Below are positions 52,841 through 62,294 of a DNA stretch of 64,000 nucleotides, one piece after another; position 1 is the stretch's first letter, and the number at the start of each line of letters is the position of its first letter. Where the stretch lies: assembly GCF_026239735.1 (NCBI RefSeq), contig NZ_JAPIVT010000024.1:1-64000 (forward strand), in the 5' to 3' direction. A program made the translations under genes and the position numbers. The notes under the pieces were generated by a model that was not told the origin of the DNA, did not search any database, and worked only from the letters and a program-made list of their open reading frames with translations. This stretch comes from Pedobacter sp. MC2016-05. Its GTDB lineage: Bacteria; Bacteroidota; Bacteroidia; Sphingobacteriales; Sphingobacteriaceae.

Positions 52841-53575
52841 TCAGCCAGAGCTAATATCACGTCCAATTCTTTTAAAGAAATTATCCTTGTAGGTATCGGT
52901 TATAGGTATTAATTTTTCTTTGATGCTAATCCTGTTTCTTTCAATGAATTTAATTTTGTCGAACGCAACGATATATGATTTATGCACCCGAATAAATTGA
53001 TATGCAGGTAAAAGTTGCTGGATGCTTTTCATGCTTTGAAGTGTCAAGATCACCTCTGCTTCGGTATGGATCACGATATAATCCCTAGCGCCCTCAAAAT
53101 AGTAAATATCGGAGAGGTTCATCTTGATGATCCTGTTCTCAGTCTTAATGAAAATATGGTTTACCGCATTTGTATTTAGCGAAATAGAGGTGTCTGCTAA
53201 TGCCTTGTTCATCTTAAATCGGTCTGTTGCTTTTTCAGTAGCAACCATGAAACGAGCCATCGTGATCGGTTTTAGCAGATAATCAATCACCTCAAAATTA
53301 TAGCCATCCAATGCATATTCGCTATAGGCGGTAGTTACAATGACCATACATTTTTTTTGCAGCAGGTTTAAAAATTCAATCCCATTTAATTCGGGCATCT
53401 GCATATCGAGAAAAATCAGGTCGATTTCTTCAATTTTCAGATAACTGATTGCGGCTAATGGATTAGAGACGGCCCGCACCAGGTTTAAACCTGGCATCTT
53501 CGAAATGTAATCAGACAAAAGTGATAAGGCCAAGGGCTCATCATCAACTACCATGCAATTTAAATTTTCAGCCAT
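52841..53575 (-). CDS. LytTR-family response regulator
   Basis: This 244-aa protein has a receiver with Asp11-Asp12 (VVDDEP), Asp57 in IFLDMQMPELNG and Lys in DYLLKPITM. The C-terminal LytTR domain contains DIYYFEGARDYIVIHTE and FIRVHKSYIVAFDKI. It overlaps the upstream LytS-like kinase gene by 8 bases, so the two form a classical pair. It is a good candidate to control the divergent outer-membrane gene. Confidence 0.95.
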   Translation of the reverse strand: MAENLNCMVVDDEPLALSLLSDYISKMPGLNLVRAVSNPLAAISYLKIEEIDLIFLDMQMPELNGIEFLNLLQKKCMVIVTTAYSEYALDGYNFEVIDYLLKPITMARFMVATEKATDRFKMNKALADTSISLNTNAVNHIFIKTENRIIKMNLSDIYYFEGARDYIVIHTEAEVILTLQSMKSIQQLLPAYQFIRVHKSYIVAFDKIKFIERNRISIKEKLIPITDTYKDNFFKRIGRDISSG

Positions 53576-54611
53576 TAATTACCATTTTAAGTTCAATATG
53601 AAAGTAAGTTGCAGTTTCATCTATGATCAGGTTATATTTTGCAGGGTTCAATAACTCTAATCTTTTTTTGATGTTCTCTAAACCAATTCCCCCCGTTGCA
53701 TCTTTCCTGTTTTCGTTTTTTTGATTACCCACCTTGAAAATAAGCGTATTTTCCTTAATTTTCAGGCTAATAGTCAGCGGATGCTCAGGGTCTTTCAGGT
53801 TCCCATGCTTAAAGGAATTCTCTACAAATGGAATGAGTGATAGGGGAATAATTTTTATTGCTGGGTCAATATCAGCTTGAATATTTATCGCTCTTTCGGG
53901 GATGTAATCATACCTCATCAATTGCAAATCTATAAAGTTGTGCAAATATTCAACTTCCCTAACCAAGGGTACAAAATCATCTTTTTGATACAACATGTAC
54001 CGTAATAAATCAGAGAGTTTGCTGATCGCTGGAAGTGCATTCGCCGAATGCTGATAAACTAATGTATAAATATTGTTGAGATTGTTAAACAAGAAGTGAG
54101 GATTAATCTGAGATTTAAGGAATGACAGTTCTGCATTACGGGCCTGAAGCTTTAACTCTTTTTCTTTTAACTTCTTAAATCGTTCGTACTGTACGCCAAA
54201 AAAAGCAATTGACACAAAATTATAATAGATGGTAAAGTATAGGTTGTCGAAAACATAATACTTTAACGTAAGATATTTCGGGTTATAATTATGATGGCCA
54301 GTTATATAAAATAAGATCACCTCTTCTACAACAAAGCGCAATCCAATCATAATGGGTAGGCCGATTAATAGGTACAGGCTAAGGGTAACAATAATTCCCT
54401 TGTTTGGGTATAGGAAATAGAATAGCAAATAGGTTAATATGTTATCTAACAGAAACACCAAAAAAGAAGGGCTTATAAAAACCTTAGTGATATCACTAAT
54501 AAATACAGCAAAACCCCAGGTTTTATCTGTACGATTCAACCACCCTGCACTATGGCTAAGGAAATAAAATGTACAAAAGCAGGCAATAAGAATAGGTATT
54601 TTAAGGCGCAT
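53568..54611 (-). CDS. LytS-type sensor histidine kinase
   Basis: This 347-aa protein has four membrane segments in the first 145 residues, a coiled linker (FKKLKEKELKLQARNAELSF), the His_kinase box with His172 in KSQINPHFLFNNLN, and an ATPase domain (PFVENSFKHG, GGIGLENIKKRLELL). It is the first gene of a two-gene operon with the LytTR regulator. Extracellular loops are short, so the signal is probably sensed in the membrane. Confidence 0.94.
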   Translation of the reverse strand: MRLKIPILIACFCTFYFLSHSAGWLNRTDKTWGFAVFISDITKVFISPSFLVFLLDNILTYLLFYFLYPNKGIIVTLSLYLLIGLPIMIGLRFVVEEVILFYITGHHNYNPKYLTLKYYVFDNLYFTIYYNFVSIAFFGVQYERFKKLKEKELKLQARNAELSFLKSQINPHFLFNNLNNIYTLVYQHSANALPAISKLSDLLRYMLYQKDDFVPLVREVEYLHNFIDLQLMRYDYIPERAINIQADIDPAIKIIPLSLIPFVENSFKHGNLKDPEHPLTISLKIKENTLIFKVGNQKNENRKDATGGIGLENIKKRLELLNPAKYNLIIDETATYFHIELKMVING

Positions 54612-54733
54612 TATTCAAATCTACAGTATTCAAAACAGCTAATCCAAGCATTTCTTCAATTATTTTTAGGATCTTATTTGATACAAAATTTTGCAGATGA
54701 TATCCTTCATCTTGCAGTTTGAATTGCGCCTTT

Positions 54734-54751
54734 CAAAGAATTCATTCTTTG
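54734..54751. promoter_or_regulatory. Palindrome between divergent kinase and outer-membrane genes
   Basis: CAAAGAAT and ATTCTTTG form a perfect 8-base inverted repeat around TC. It lies 38 bases upstream of the outer-membrane gene and 123 upstream of the kinase start. It could be an operator; LytTR proteins usually prefer direct repeats, so the link is uncertain. Confidence 0.4.
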
Positions 54752-54788
54752 ATCAGGATGAGGGTCTTCAACTTTATAAAAAAAGAGA

Positions 54789-57164
54789 ATGAAGAAGATC
54801 TATTTGTTAATTGTTATTAGTCTATGCTGCTTACCAGCACTATCCCAGCAAAATATAACTATAAAAGGCAAGGTGTTAGATGAAAACCGGGCGCCCATTG
54901 CTAACGCTACGGTGTCCTTATTTTCGGCAACAGATCAACCTATACTCAAATTACTTACCAATGAAAGTGGTTTGTTCTCTTTTGTGAAACCCTTCCAAAA
55001 ATTTTATGTCAGCATCAATTATTTAGGGTATATTCCATTTAGAGTAGATGAGTTTAATGGTGACAGTATCATCATCACCCTAAAAAATAAAAATGTGCAA
55101 CTTAATGAAGTTGGTATTAGTACAACAAGGCCATTTATTGAACAACAACTAGACAAAATGGTTGTTAATGTTAACGGCGATGCAAAAGCTGGCGTAAATG
55201 CGATAGACATTTTAAAGAAAATACCTGGTGTTGTGCTCAAAAATAATGAAGAGCTAATGGTAGAAGGGAAAGGGGTTGCTGTAATGATGGATGGTAAACT
55301 AACCCGATTATCAGGAGCTAATCTAATGTCGTTATTAGAAGGTACTGCTTCTGCCAACATCAGTCAGTTCGAAATCATCTATAATCCTTCTGCAAAATAT
55401 GATGCTGCCGGCTCTGGTGGTTTAATTAACATTAAAACGATTAAACGGGATAAACCTGGTTATGATGCCAACATCAGCATAACTGGTGGTCATGGCTGGA
55501 AATTTCCAAACACCAGTAATTCAGTTGGGCTCAATTATAAAACGGGAAATACCAATTTTTATGGTTCATATAGTTTTGGTTTGGGCAAACAATACCAAGA
55601 AATACAAGCGAATACGTATCAAAGTGATCTTAACCAAAGATTACAGGACTCTTCTACTTATAGGAGTAGGTACGAATCTAATAATATCCGTTTAGGTTTT
55701 GACCATTCTTTAAATAAAACCGATGTATTTGGTGTGCTGATCACTGGATCTCACAATCTTCGTAATCCCAATTATTTTTCTGACACAGAAACCTATGGCG
55801 TAAACCAATTTAGCCCTACAGCACTTACACGGTCTAACAACAAAAACTCAACCACTGGAAGAGGGATAAATGTAAACTTGAACTATAAACATGTAATTGA
55901 TGCTAAAAATCAACAAGAGCTTAGTTTTGATGCCGATGCAGGTACTTTCGATTACCACAATCAAAATACGAACAACATTGCCATCATCAATCTCTTAACT
56001 ACAAATCAAAACCAAGCGTACATGCAAAATGGGCTTACAAAATCTGAAATCTATAGTTTTAAAAGTGATTATACCAAAAAGTTAAGCAAAGGTGTTTTCG
56101 AAACTGGTCTCAAAATCAGTAATGTAAAGATCGAAAATAATTTTATTTCCTTGTTTAGCAATGATATGCAACAACCCAGTGATATGGGAAGCAATGATTT
56201 TTTATATCGAGAAACCATCTTGGCGGCTTATGCAAATCAAAGGTTGGCTTTAGGGAAGTTTTCGATGCTGCTGGGGCTGAGGGGGGAGCAGACCTTTACC
56301 AATGGTAATTCCATTACCTTAAACAAGGAAGTAAAAAAACAATATCTTAATCTTTTTCCAAATGCTACGCTTGGCTTAAAGCTAAATAACAGTTCTATTT
56401 CTTTGGGCTATTCAAAAAGGATTGGACGACCCTTGTATAATGAGTTGAACCCATTTGTAATGGTTACAAGTGCTTTTACTACCAGGAGTGGTAATCCGAA
56501 CCTTAGTCCATCTTATACAGATAATCTCAGGTTAGCTTTCACACTACAAAGCAAATTCACCATTGCAACTTCTTATAGTTTTGCTAAAAATGTAATCACA
56601 GATCTGCGAACACGGGATCCTCAAACCCAGATCACCAATAGTTTTAAAACCAATTTAAGTGCCTATCGTAACGTAGGTTTTAACACTTCTTACAGCAATA
56701 AACTCTTTAAAATTCTGCAGCTTAATTATAGTTTAGGCATTTCGAACAGTAACTACGATTTTTTGTATAATGCTGCTCGTGAAAACATTAATCAGACTAC
56801 CGGATATCTTTCATTGGGGAATAACATCGAAATTTCGCCGACGTTATGGACCGAAGTATTTTTTTATGGTCAATCTAGGGTAACTTATGGCAACACTGTG
56901 AACCTGCCATTTAGCACAACCAGTTTGAGCTTCGGAAAAAAAATATTTCAGGGAAAGGGAAGTCTCAACTTAAATATCAATGATATTTTTTATACAGGGA
57001 TTACCAGAAGTGAAGCTAATTATGGCAATATTGTTTATGATTTAAAAAGTAAATACGATAGTAGGAATGTACGTTTAAATTTTTCATACCGATTTGGAAA
57101 TTCGAAAATTGAAACCAGAAAAAGGAGTGCTGGATCTGAGGAAGAGCAGCGGAGAAACCAATAA
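54789..57164 (+). CDS. TonB-dependent-receptor-like outer-membrane barrel protein
   Basis: This 791-aa protein has a signal peptide (IVISLCCLPALSQ), a carboxypeptidase-regulatory-like domain (about 22-100: KGKVLDENRAPIANATVSLF), a plug-like region (NAIDILKKIPGVVLKNNEEL, IYNPSAKYDAAGSGGLINIK) and an OMP_b-brl_3-type barrel (PF14905-like). Such proteins are annotated as outer membrane beta-barrel family proteins; cargo is unknown. It is divergent from a LytS/LytTR pair and probably regulated by it. The C-terminal EEEQRRNQ tail after the last strand is polar. Confidence 0.88.
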   Translation: MKKIYLLIVISLCCLPALSQQNITIKGKVLDENRAPIANATVSLFSATDQPILKLLTNESGLFSFVKPFQKFYVSINYLGYIPFRVDEFNGDSIIITLKNKNVQLNEVGISTTRPFIEQQLDKMVVNVNGDAKAGVNAIDILKKIPGVVLKNNEELMVEGKGVAVMMDGKLTRLSGANLMSLLEGTASANISQFEIIYNPSAKYDAAGSGGLINIKTIKRDKPGYDANISITGGHGWKFPNTSNSVGLNYKTGNTNFYGSYSFGLGKQYQEIQANTYQSDLNQRLQDSSTYRSRYESNNIRLGFDHSLNKTDVFGVLITGSHNLRNPNYFSDTETYGVNQFSPTALTRSNNKNSTTGRGINVNLNYKHVIDAKNQQELSFDADAGTFDYHNQNTNNIAIINLLTTNQNQAYMQNGLTKSEIYSFKSDYTKKLSKGVFETGLKISNVKIENNFISLFSNDMQQPSDMGSNDFLYRETILAAYANQRLALGKFSMLLGLRGEQTFTNGNSITLNKEVKKQYLNLFPNATLGLKLNNSSISLGYSKRIGRPLYNELNPFVMVTSAFTTRSGNPNLSPSYTDNLRLAFTLQSKFTIATSYSFAKNVITDLRTRDPQTQITNSFKTNLSAYRNVGFNTSYSNKLFKILQLNYSLGISNSNYDFLYNAARENINQTTGYLSLGNNIEISPTLWTEVFFYGQSRVTYGNTVNLPFSTTSLSFGKKIFQGKGSLNLNINDIFYTGITRSEANYGNIVYDLKSKYDSRNVRLNFSYRFGNSKIETRKRSAGSEEEQRRNQ

Positions 57165-57242
57165 TAATTGGCTTAAATGGTAAATTCATCAGGGCTATCA
57201 CAATTCGACAGAAAACATGAAAAGAGATTTATGAAAACTCTG

Positions 57243-57272
57243 TTTATAATTAATCTAAATAAGCTATATTTG
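57243..57272 (+). promoter_or_regulatory. Candidate promoter of the iron-uptake locus
   Basis: TATATTTG at 57265-57272 matches the -7 box fully; TTT (57243-57245) stands 19 bases upstream where TTG is expected. The transcript start would be about 10 bases before the TTG start codon of the sigma factor. No Fur-like palindrome was recognised. Confidence 0.55.
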
Positions 57273-57288
57273 TCGAAATTCCTTAAAA

Positions 57289-57825
57289 TTGTCGGCCGAA
57301 GCAACAAACCATATCATTTCTATTAACAGGAAAACATTTGAAGATGTTTATAACCGATACTGGGAAAAAGTTTATGCAGTATGCTACAATAACATCAGAG
57401 ATGTAGAGATTGCCAAGGAAATGGTACAGGACATCTTCAGGTCTTTATGGGAAAGAAGAGCAGAACTCGAACTTGATAATGTTGAACGCTACCTCGTCCG
57501 ATCTGCGAAGTACAAAGCTTTTGAATTTATCAGAAATAAAACAAGCAGGCAGAAGATAGATGAATTTAACTATCAGGGCTGCATAAACTCGAGTAATTGT
57601 ACTGAAGAGCAGGTATTCTTCAATAATTTGAAAGAAAATGTAGATTTACTGGTAGATACCTTGCCCTGTCAATGTAAAAAGGTCTACAAAATGAGTAGGG
57701 AAGATGGTTTGAGTAACAAAGAAATCTCTGAAATGCTCATGATTTCTGAAAGGGCGGTAGAATATCACATTACCAGAGCGATGACTACTTTAAAAATGAA
57801 GCTTGCTGTTTTCAATAAAAAATAA
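57289..57825 (+). CDS. FecI-like ECF sigma factor
   Basis: This 178-aa protein reads from a TTG at 57289; no in-frame ATG exists before the conserved part. Region 2 is FEDVYNRYWEKVYAVCYNN, then EIAKEMVQDIFRSLWERR; region 4 is SREDGLSNKEISEMLMISERAVEYHI. It is of the Bacteroidota sigma-70 family 1 type paired with FecR. It opens a run of six co-directional genes for an uptake system. Confidence 0.9.
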   Translation: MSAEATNHIISINRKTFEDVYNRYWEKVYAVCYNNIRDVEIAKEMVQDIFRSLWERRAELELDNVERYLVRSAKYKAFEFIRNKTSRQKIDEFNYQGCINSSNCTEEQVFFNNLKENVDLLVDTLPCQCKKVYKMSREDGLSNKEISEMLMISERAVEYHITRAMTTLKMKLAVFNKK

Positions 57826-57908
57826 GCTTCACCTACGGAAATTTTATGTTAGCGCTACTATTCTTGAAAAGCATCAGAAATATTAGTTTTGTTTTATAAA
57901 TTAGGTTG

Positions 57909-58556
57909 ATGAAAGTAAATGCCGATCTTTTAGCGAAATATCACGAAAATCGCTGCACGCCTGAAGAGCGTACAGCGCTTGAAGCTTGGTTGCTAAGTAG
58001 TGATGTTGATGATCTGGAGTTTCACAGTGAAAAAGACAAACAGATTGCCAAAGCTGATATTTGGGAGGAATTGGATGCGATTTTACCTAAAGAAGAAGTT
58101 GTTAAAGTAGCACCAAATTTTGCATCATTTTATATGTGGAAAGGCGCAATTGCAGCAAGTTTAGTGATCGGGTTATTTGGTCTCTCTTTTTACTATTTTA
58201 ATCAAAGCAGACAGACAGCTGTCGAATTCGTTGCATTTCACAACAAATCAAGCTTAAAGGTTAATCACATCAGTTCTAAAGAATACAACCTGACGATTGC
58301 ACCGGAAACTTTTGCTGAGGTGAACCGACATAGCGGCATTATTGAATTGAGTGGCAGTATCTTGATTTCACCCAAAAAGGACATCGAGTTAAGTTTTGAT
58401 GGTGAAAAAGAAAAAGTGAAGCTGAAGGGGGGACAGACCTATATCATCCTAAATAGTAAAACTGGAAATCATGGTTTAATTATCGTAAACGAAAAAAATC
58501 TGATCAGTTTGCCTCCCGTTATTCAGAAAAAGTTAATTCAGGAGTTTGATATCTAG
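57909..58556 (+). CDS. Short FecR-like anti-sigma factor
   Basis: This 215-aa protein starts at the ATG at 57909. It has the FecR N-terminal helical domain (LAKYHENRCTPEERTALEAWLL), one membrane helix (about 77-98: GAIAASLVIGLFGLSFYYF) and a FecR-like beta domain (APETFAEVNRHSGIIELSGS). Typical Bacteroidota FecR proteins are 300-400 residues; this one lacks the C-terminal half that contacts the receptor's signalling domain. The sigma factor may therefore respond by another route. Confidence 0.78.
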   Translation: MKVNADLLAKYHENRCTPEERTALEAWLLSSDVDDLEFHSEKDKQIAKADIWEELDAILPKEEVVKVAPNFASFYMWKGAIAASLVIGLFGLSFYYFNQSRQTAVEFVAFHNKSSLKVNHISSKEYNLTIAPETFAEVNRHSGIIELSGSILISPKKDIELSFDGEKEKVKLKGGQTYIILNSKTGNHGLIIVNEKNLISLPPVIQKKLIQEFDI

Positions 58557-58590
58557 TATCCATTTAATCCTCATTACTGCCTTATCCAAT

Positions 58591-59808
58591 ATGAAACCAA
58601 GCATTGTCAGACTGTTAAACTTTATTTTTGTATTCTTTGGCATCGTTTGTTTCATCGCCTGTAGAAGCTCTTGTTCTACAAATCACAGGGAGAAATATAG
58701 TATTCATATTATGGATATGGATGCCAAAGAATATGTTGTAACTACCAACAATTTGGATGCAGGTTTACTTAAGCCAGAAGAAATAACTGAGGCACTGCCC
58801 GATTCTATCTTCAGAAATATTATTGTGAAAGATGGCTTTTATTACTCATTACAGCGGAAATCAGATATTTTAACCAAGTATACTTTAAAAGATAGAAAGC
58901 TTTTTGCTGTTGCCCATTTGCAGTTGCAAGATTACAATGAAGAGAATTTTTTATGGATGGGAAAAGACTCCCTATTGTTGAGCGGTCTGAATAATCAGGC
59001 CAACGAAGCGAAATATTATTTGGTTGATACCAAGGGTATGAAAACACTCGCTGCTGGACTATTGGATATTAATAAGCCACAAGGGAAATTTAAAACTACT
59101 TCTATTGGTTTTGTACATAAGAGAAAAGACACACTGTTTATTGGCTACACTTTTCATCCTATAATCCACGGTGCCAATTATACAACCAGCGATACCATGT
59201 ACATCTCCCGGTTAACCTACCCGCAAATGAAGCGTGTTGGTATTCAAAAGGAAATCAGGTCAACTTATCCGGCAGGGATCAATACGGTGCAGCACAATGA
59301 GTTTACAGACGAGTATGGTAATTTCTATTTTATGTCCTGTCCGGGCATTGCTATGGGTAACCGAGCCGATTTACCAACGGCTATTTTTAAGATCAATGCC
59401 AACAGTTCATTAGTAGACTCAACGTATTTTTTCAATCTTTCCTCGTCAACGATCAAAAACCACGCTTACGGCTTATGGTATGTTGGAAATGGAAAAGCAA
59501 TTGTTCGTTCGGAGCGAAAGGATTTGTATAAAGGCCTTTCTGACCATTACAGCACTTCACATTTCGAATTTTACCTACTGGATATCGTTCATCAGAAAGT
59601 AATTAAAAAATTGGATTTGCCTTTGGATAAAGGAACCCGCAAGGAATGTGTTTTGGTAAATGGCGATACAGTTCATATTGCCGTAAATTCTACTACCGAT
59701 GGCAACTTCATCTGGCAATATAACCTCAAAACTGATGAACTAAGAAAGGGCCTGCAGTTGGGAGGGGTATCTGCCTTCATCGTTCGTATAGATCGGTTAT
59801 TAAATTAA
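58591..59808 (+). CDS. DUF4374-like surface lipoprotein (XusB-like)
   Basis: This 405-aa protein starts at the ATG at 58591 (MKPSIVRLLNF), giving a lipoprotein signal with lipobox FIAC. The mature part reads as beta-propeller repeats (IVKDGFYYSLQRKSDILTKY, LWYVGNGKAIVRSER, LDLPLDKGTRKECVLVNGD). DUF4374 lipoproteins beside TonB receptors and PepSY proteins resemble XusB of Bacteroides thetaiotaomicron, which binds iron-loaded siderophores at the cell surface. It shares many phrases with the second copy at 62.3 kb. Confidence 0.8.
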   Translation: MKPSIVRLLNFIFVFFGIVCFIACRSSCSTNHREKYSIHIMDMDAKEYVVTTNNLDAGLLKPEEITEALPDSIFRNIIVKDGFYYSLQRKSDILTKYTLKDRKLFAVAHLQLQDYNEENFLWMGKDSLLLSGLNNQANEAKYYLVDTKGMKTLAAGLLDINKPQGKFKTTSIGFVHKRKDTLFIGYTFHPIIHGANYTTSDTMYISRLTYPQMKRVGIQKEIRSTYPAGINTVQHNEFTDEYGNFYFMSCPGIAMGNRADLPTAIFKINANSSLVDSTYFFNLSSSTIKNHAYGLWYVGNGKAIVRSERKDLYKGLSDHYSTSHFEFYLLDIVHQKVIKKLDLPLDKGTRKECVLVNGDTVHIAVNSTTDGNFIWQYNLKTDELRKGLQLGGVSAFIVRIDRLLN

Positions 59809-59888
59809 TTTAGACTAATTTTAGATATTTTCATTTTCCACCTTCGGGTAAGGGGAAGTTAGGCTACTATGTTTAAAAAACCATAAAA

Positions 59889-62276
59889 ATGTTTCGTTTT
59901 AAACTTCTTCTAATTATCATTTTCTCCTTTCATTTATCAATTGCGCAAGCGCAACAAAACAGTAGCCTAAGTGGTATAATCACAGATAGCTCGGGGCCAC
60001 TTAGTGGCGCATCTGTAATATTTAAAGGCACTAAAATGGGCACAACAACTAATAGTAGCGGTTATTTTGAGTTTACTGGAGTTGCTCCCGGTACTTATAC
60101 AGTTGTCATATCAATAATGGGTTTCGAAACCCAACAAAAACAGGTAAGCCTAAAAGCAGGCGAGAAACTAAATGTTAACTTCTCACTTAAAAGTACATCA
60201 CAACAAATGCATGATGTGAATGTAACTGGTAAAACCGCTACACAAAAGATTAAAGAGTCTGGATTTGCAGTAAACGCCATCGACACTAAAAAGTTGGCAA
60301 ACACCACCGCCGATTTAAGTCAGATTTTAAACCGCAGTACCGGCGTTCGTGTTCGCGAGCAGGGTGGTTTAGGATCCGATTTTAAATTCTCAATTAATGG
60401 TTTATCTGGTAAGCAGGTTAAATTCTTTATTGATGGGATACCAATGGATGTAATGGGAAGTGCAATTACCTTGAACAACATTCCTGTAAACCTTGCTGAT
60501 CGTCTGGAAGTTTACAAAGGTGTTGTGCCTGTAACTTTGGGAGCCGATGCAATGGGGGGTGCGGTAAACGTAATTACCAACCAAAACGTTAATAACTATT
60601 TAGATGTAAGCCACAGTTATGGTTCTTTTGCAACCAACAGATCAGCTTTGCTTGGTCAATTTGTTGATAAAAAAACAGGGATCGTAGTTAAGGCATCAGG
60701 ATTCTTTAACTACTCTAAAAACAACTATCTGATGAAAGACGTAGATGTTGTAGTCGGTGGTGTCAGAAACGGGAAAGAAATTACCGATTTAAACGGTGCT
60801 GATTATGTAAAAGCAGATGTAAGGCGTTTCCACGACGATTATAGGTCGGTATCAGGTCAGTTAGAAGCTGGAGTAACCAACAAGAGCTGGGCCGATGTTT
60901 TATTTGTAGGTGCGGGTTATAACAGAGTTGACCAGGAATTACAGACCGGTTTTGAGCAGGATATTGTTTACGGAATGGTTACCAGAGCAAGCAATGCCAA
61001 AAATTTAACCTTGCGCTACAAGAAAGATAACCTGTTTACCAAGGGTTTAAGCTTAACAGCCTTTGCGGCAAAATCAAAAGATACCTACATTACTACAGAT
61101 ACTGCAACCAGATTGTATTTCTGGGATGGTTCCTATTCTCCTGATAGAGGCACTACCGAGATGAATAATATTAAGAATATTACGCACATGGTTAGACCAA
61201 GAACCTATGCCATGGCTAACGCAAGCTATACAATCAACAGCGAGCATTCTTTCAATTTAAACTACACTTTAGATCATTTAAAGAATAGAAATTTCAACGC
61301 TTTAGTTACAGATCATGATGATATGCCAGGTTTGCTCAGGAAACAGATTGCTGGTTTTGCCTATCAACAAGACCTTTTAGATAAGAGATTGGTGAATACG
61401 GCATTCGTAAAATATTATCATTTGGGCTTAGAACGTAATAAGTATATCAACGCTGTTTTAACTAAGTTAGATACTACTTTTAGCAATTTAGGTTACGGTA
61501 TTGCAACCAGATACAAAATTTTACCTGATTTAGGAATTAAGGCTTCCTTCGAGCATGCTTATCGGTTACAAGAAGCAGAAGAAATGTTCGGCGATGGCTT
61601 AAATGTACAGGGTAATCCAGATTTGAGGCCCGAAAACAGCGACAACGTAAATTTGGGGGCGTATTATGGCTTAACAATTGGAAAGAGCAGGTTTTTTATA
61701 GAGGCTTCTGGTTTTTATCGTAATGCGCAAGATTTTATTGCTCCACTGCCAGATCAACGCACAAAGGTCATCAAAAATCAAAACGTATCGGCAGTTAGAA
61801 TTACAGGTTTCGAAAGCGAATTAAGATACGCCTATGATCAGTTAATTACGGTAAACTTAAACTTAACTTACCAAAACGCAATTAGTACAACACAATATGG
61901 TAGAACCGAATCTATCAACTATGAAAGCACTTACCTAAATAAACTGCCAAACCAACCTTTCTTATTCGGTAATGCAGATTTCACCATTGGTAAAGACAAC
62001 CTGTTAGGTAAAAACACACGTATACAATTTAACTGGCTTACACAATATGTAAACTGGTTCTATTTAACCTGGGAAGGTAGTGGCAGTTTAAACGGAAAAC
62101 AATTTGTACCTACCCAGTTTATACACAACGCATCTGTAAATTATGCGCTTCAAAATGGCAAATACAACCTATCTGCCGAGTGCAGAAACTTAACTGATGT
62201 AGTAGCTTTTGATAACTATAGTGTACAAAAACCAGGCAGATCATTTGCCGTGAAATTGAGGTATTTCATTCATTAG
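59889..62276 (+). CDS. TonB-dependent siderophore-type receptor (XusA-like)
   Basis: This 795-aa protein has a signal peptide ending AQAQQ, a carboxypeptidase-regulatory-like domain (about 25-105), a plug (about 125-230: DLSQILNRSTGVRVREQGGL, KFFIDGIPMDVMGS, GADAMGGAVNVITNQN) and a TonB-dependent barrel ending VKLRYFIH. It has no STN domain, although a sigma/FecR pair stands upstream. Neighbouring DUF4374 and PepSY genes match the XusABC xenosiderophore layout. The cargo is inferred. Confidence 0.9.
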   Translation: MFRFKLLLIIIFSFHLSIAQAQQNSSLSGIITDSSGPLSGASVIFKGTKMGTTTNSSGYFEFTGVAPGTYTVVISIMGFETQQKQVSLKAGEKLNVNFSLKSTSQQMHDVNVTGKTATQKIKESGFAVNAIDTKKLANTTADLSQILNRSTGVRVREQGGLGSDFKFSINGLSGKQVKFFIDGIPMDVMGSAITLNNIPVNLADRLEVYKGVVPVTLGADAMGGAVNVITNQNVNNYLDVSHSYGSFATNRSALLGQFVDKKTGIVVKASGFFNYSKNNYLMKDVDVVVGGVRNGKEITDLNGADYVKADVRRFHDDYRSVSGQLEAGVTNKSWADVLFVGAGYNRVDQELQTGFEQDIVYGMVTRASNAKNLTLRYKKDNLFTKGLSLTAFAAKSKDTYITTDTATRLYFWDGSYSPDRGTTEMNNIKNITHMVRPRTYAMANASYTINSEHSFNLNYTLDHLKNRNFNALVTDHDDMPGLLRKQIAGFAYQQDLLDKRLVNTAFVKYYHLGLERNKYINAVLTKLDTTFSNLGYGIATRYKILPDLGIKASFEHAYRLQEAEEMFGDGLNVQGNPDLRPENSDNVNLGAYYGLTIGKSRFFIEASGFYRNAQDFIAPLPDQRTKVIKNQNVSAVRITGFESELRYAYDQLITVNLNLTYQNAISTTQYGRTESINYESTYLNKLPNQPFLFGNADFTIGKDNLLGKNTRIQFNWLTQYVNWFYLTWEGSGSLNGKQFVPTQFIHNASVNYALQNGKYNLSAECRNLTDVVAFDNYSVQKPGRSFAVKLRYFIH

Positions 62277-62294
62277 TAAATAAATTTTTAAAAG

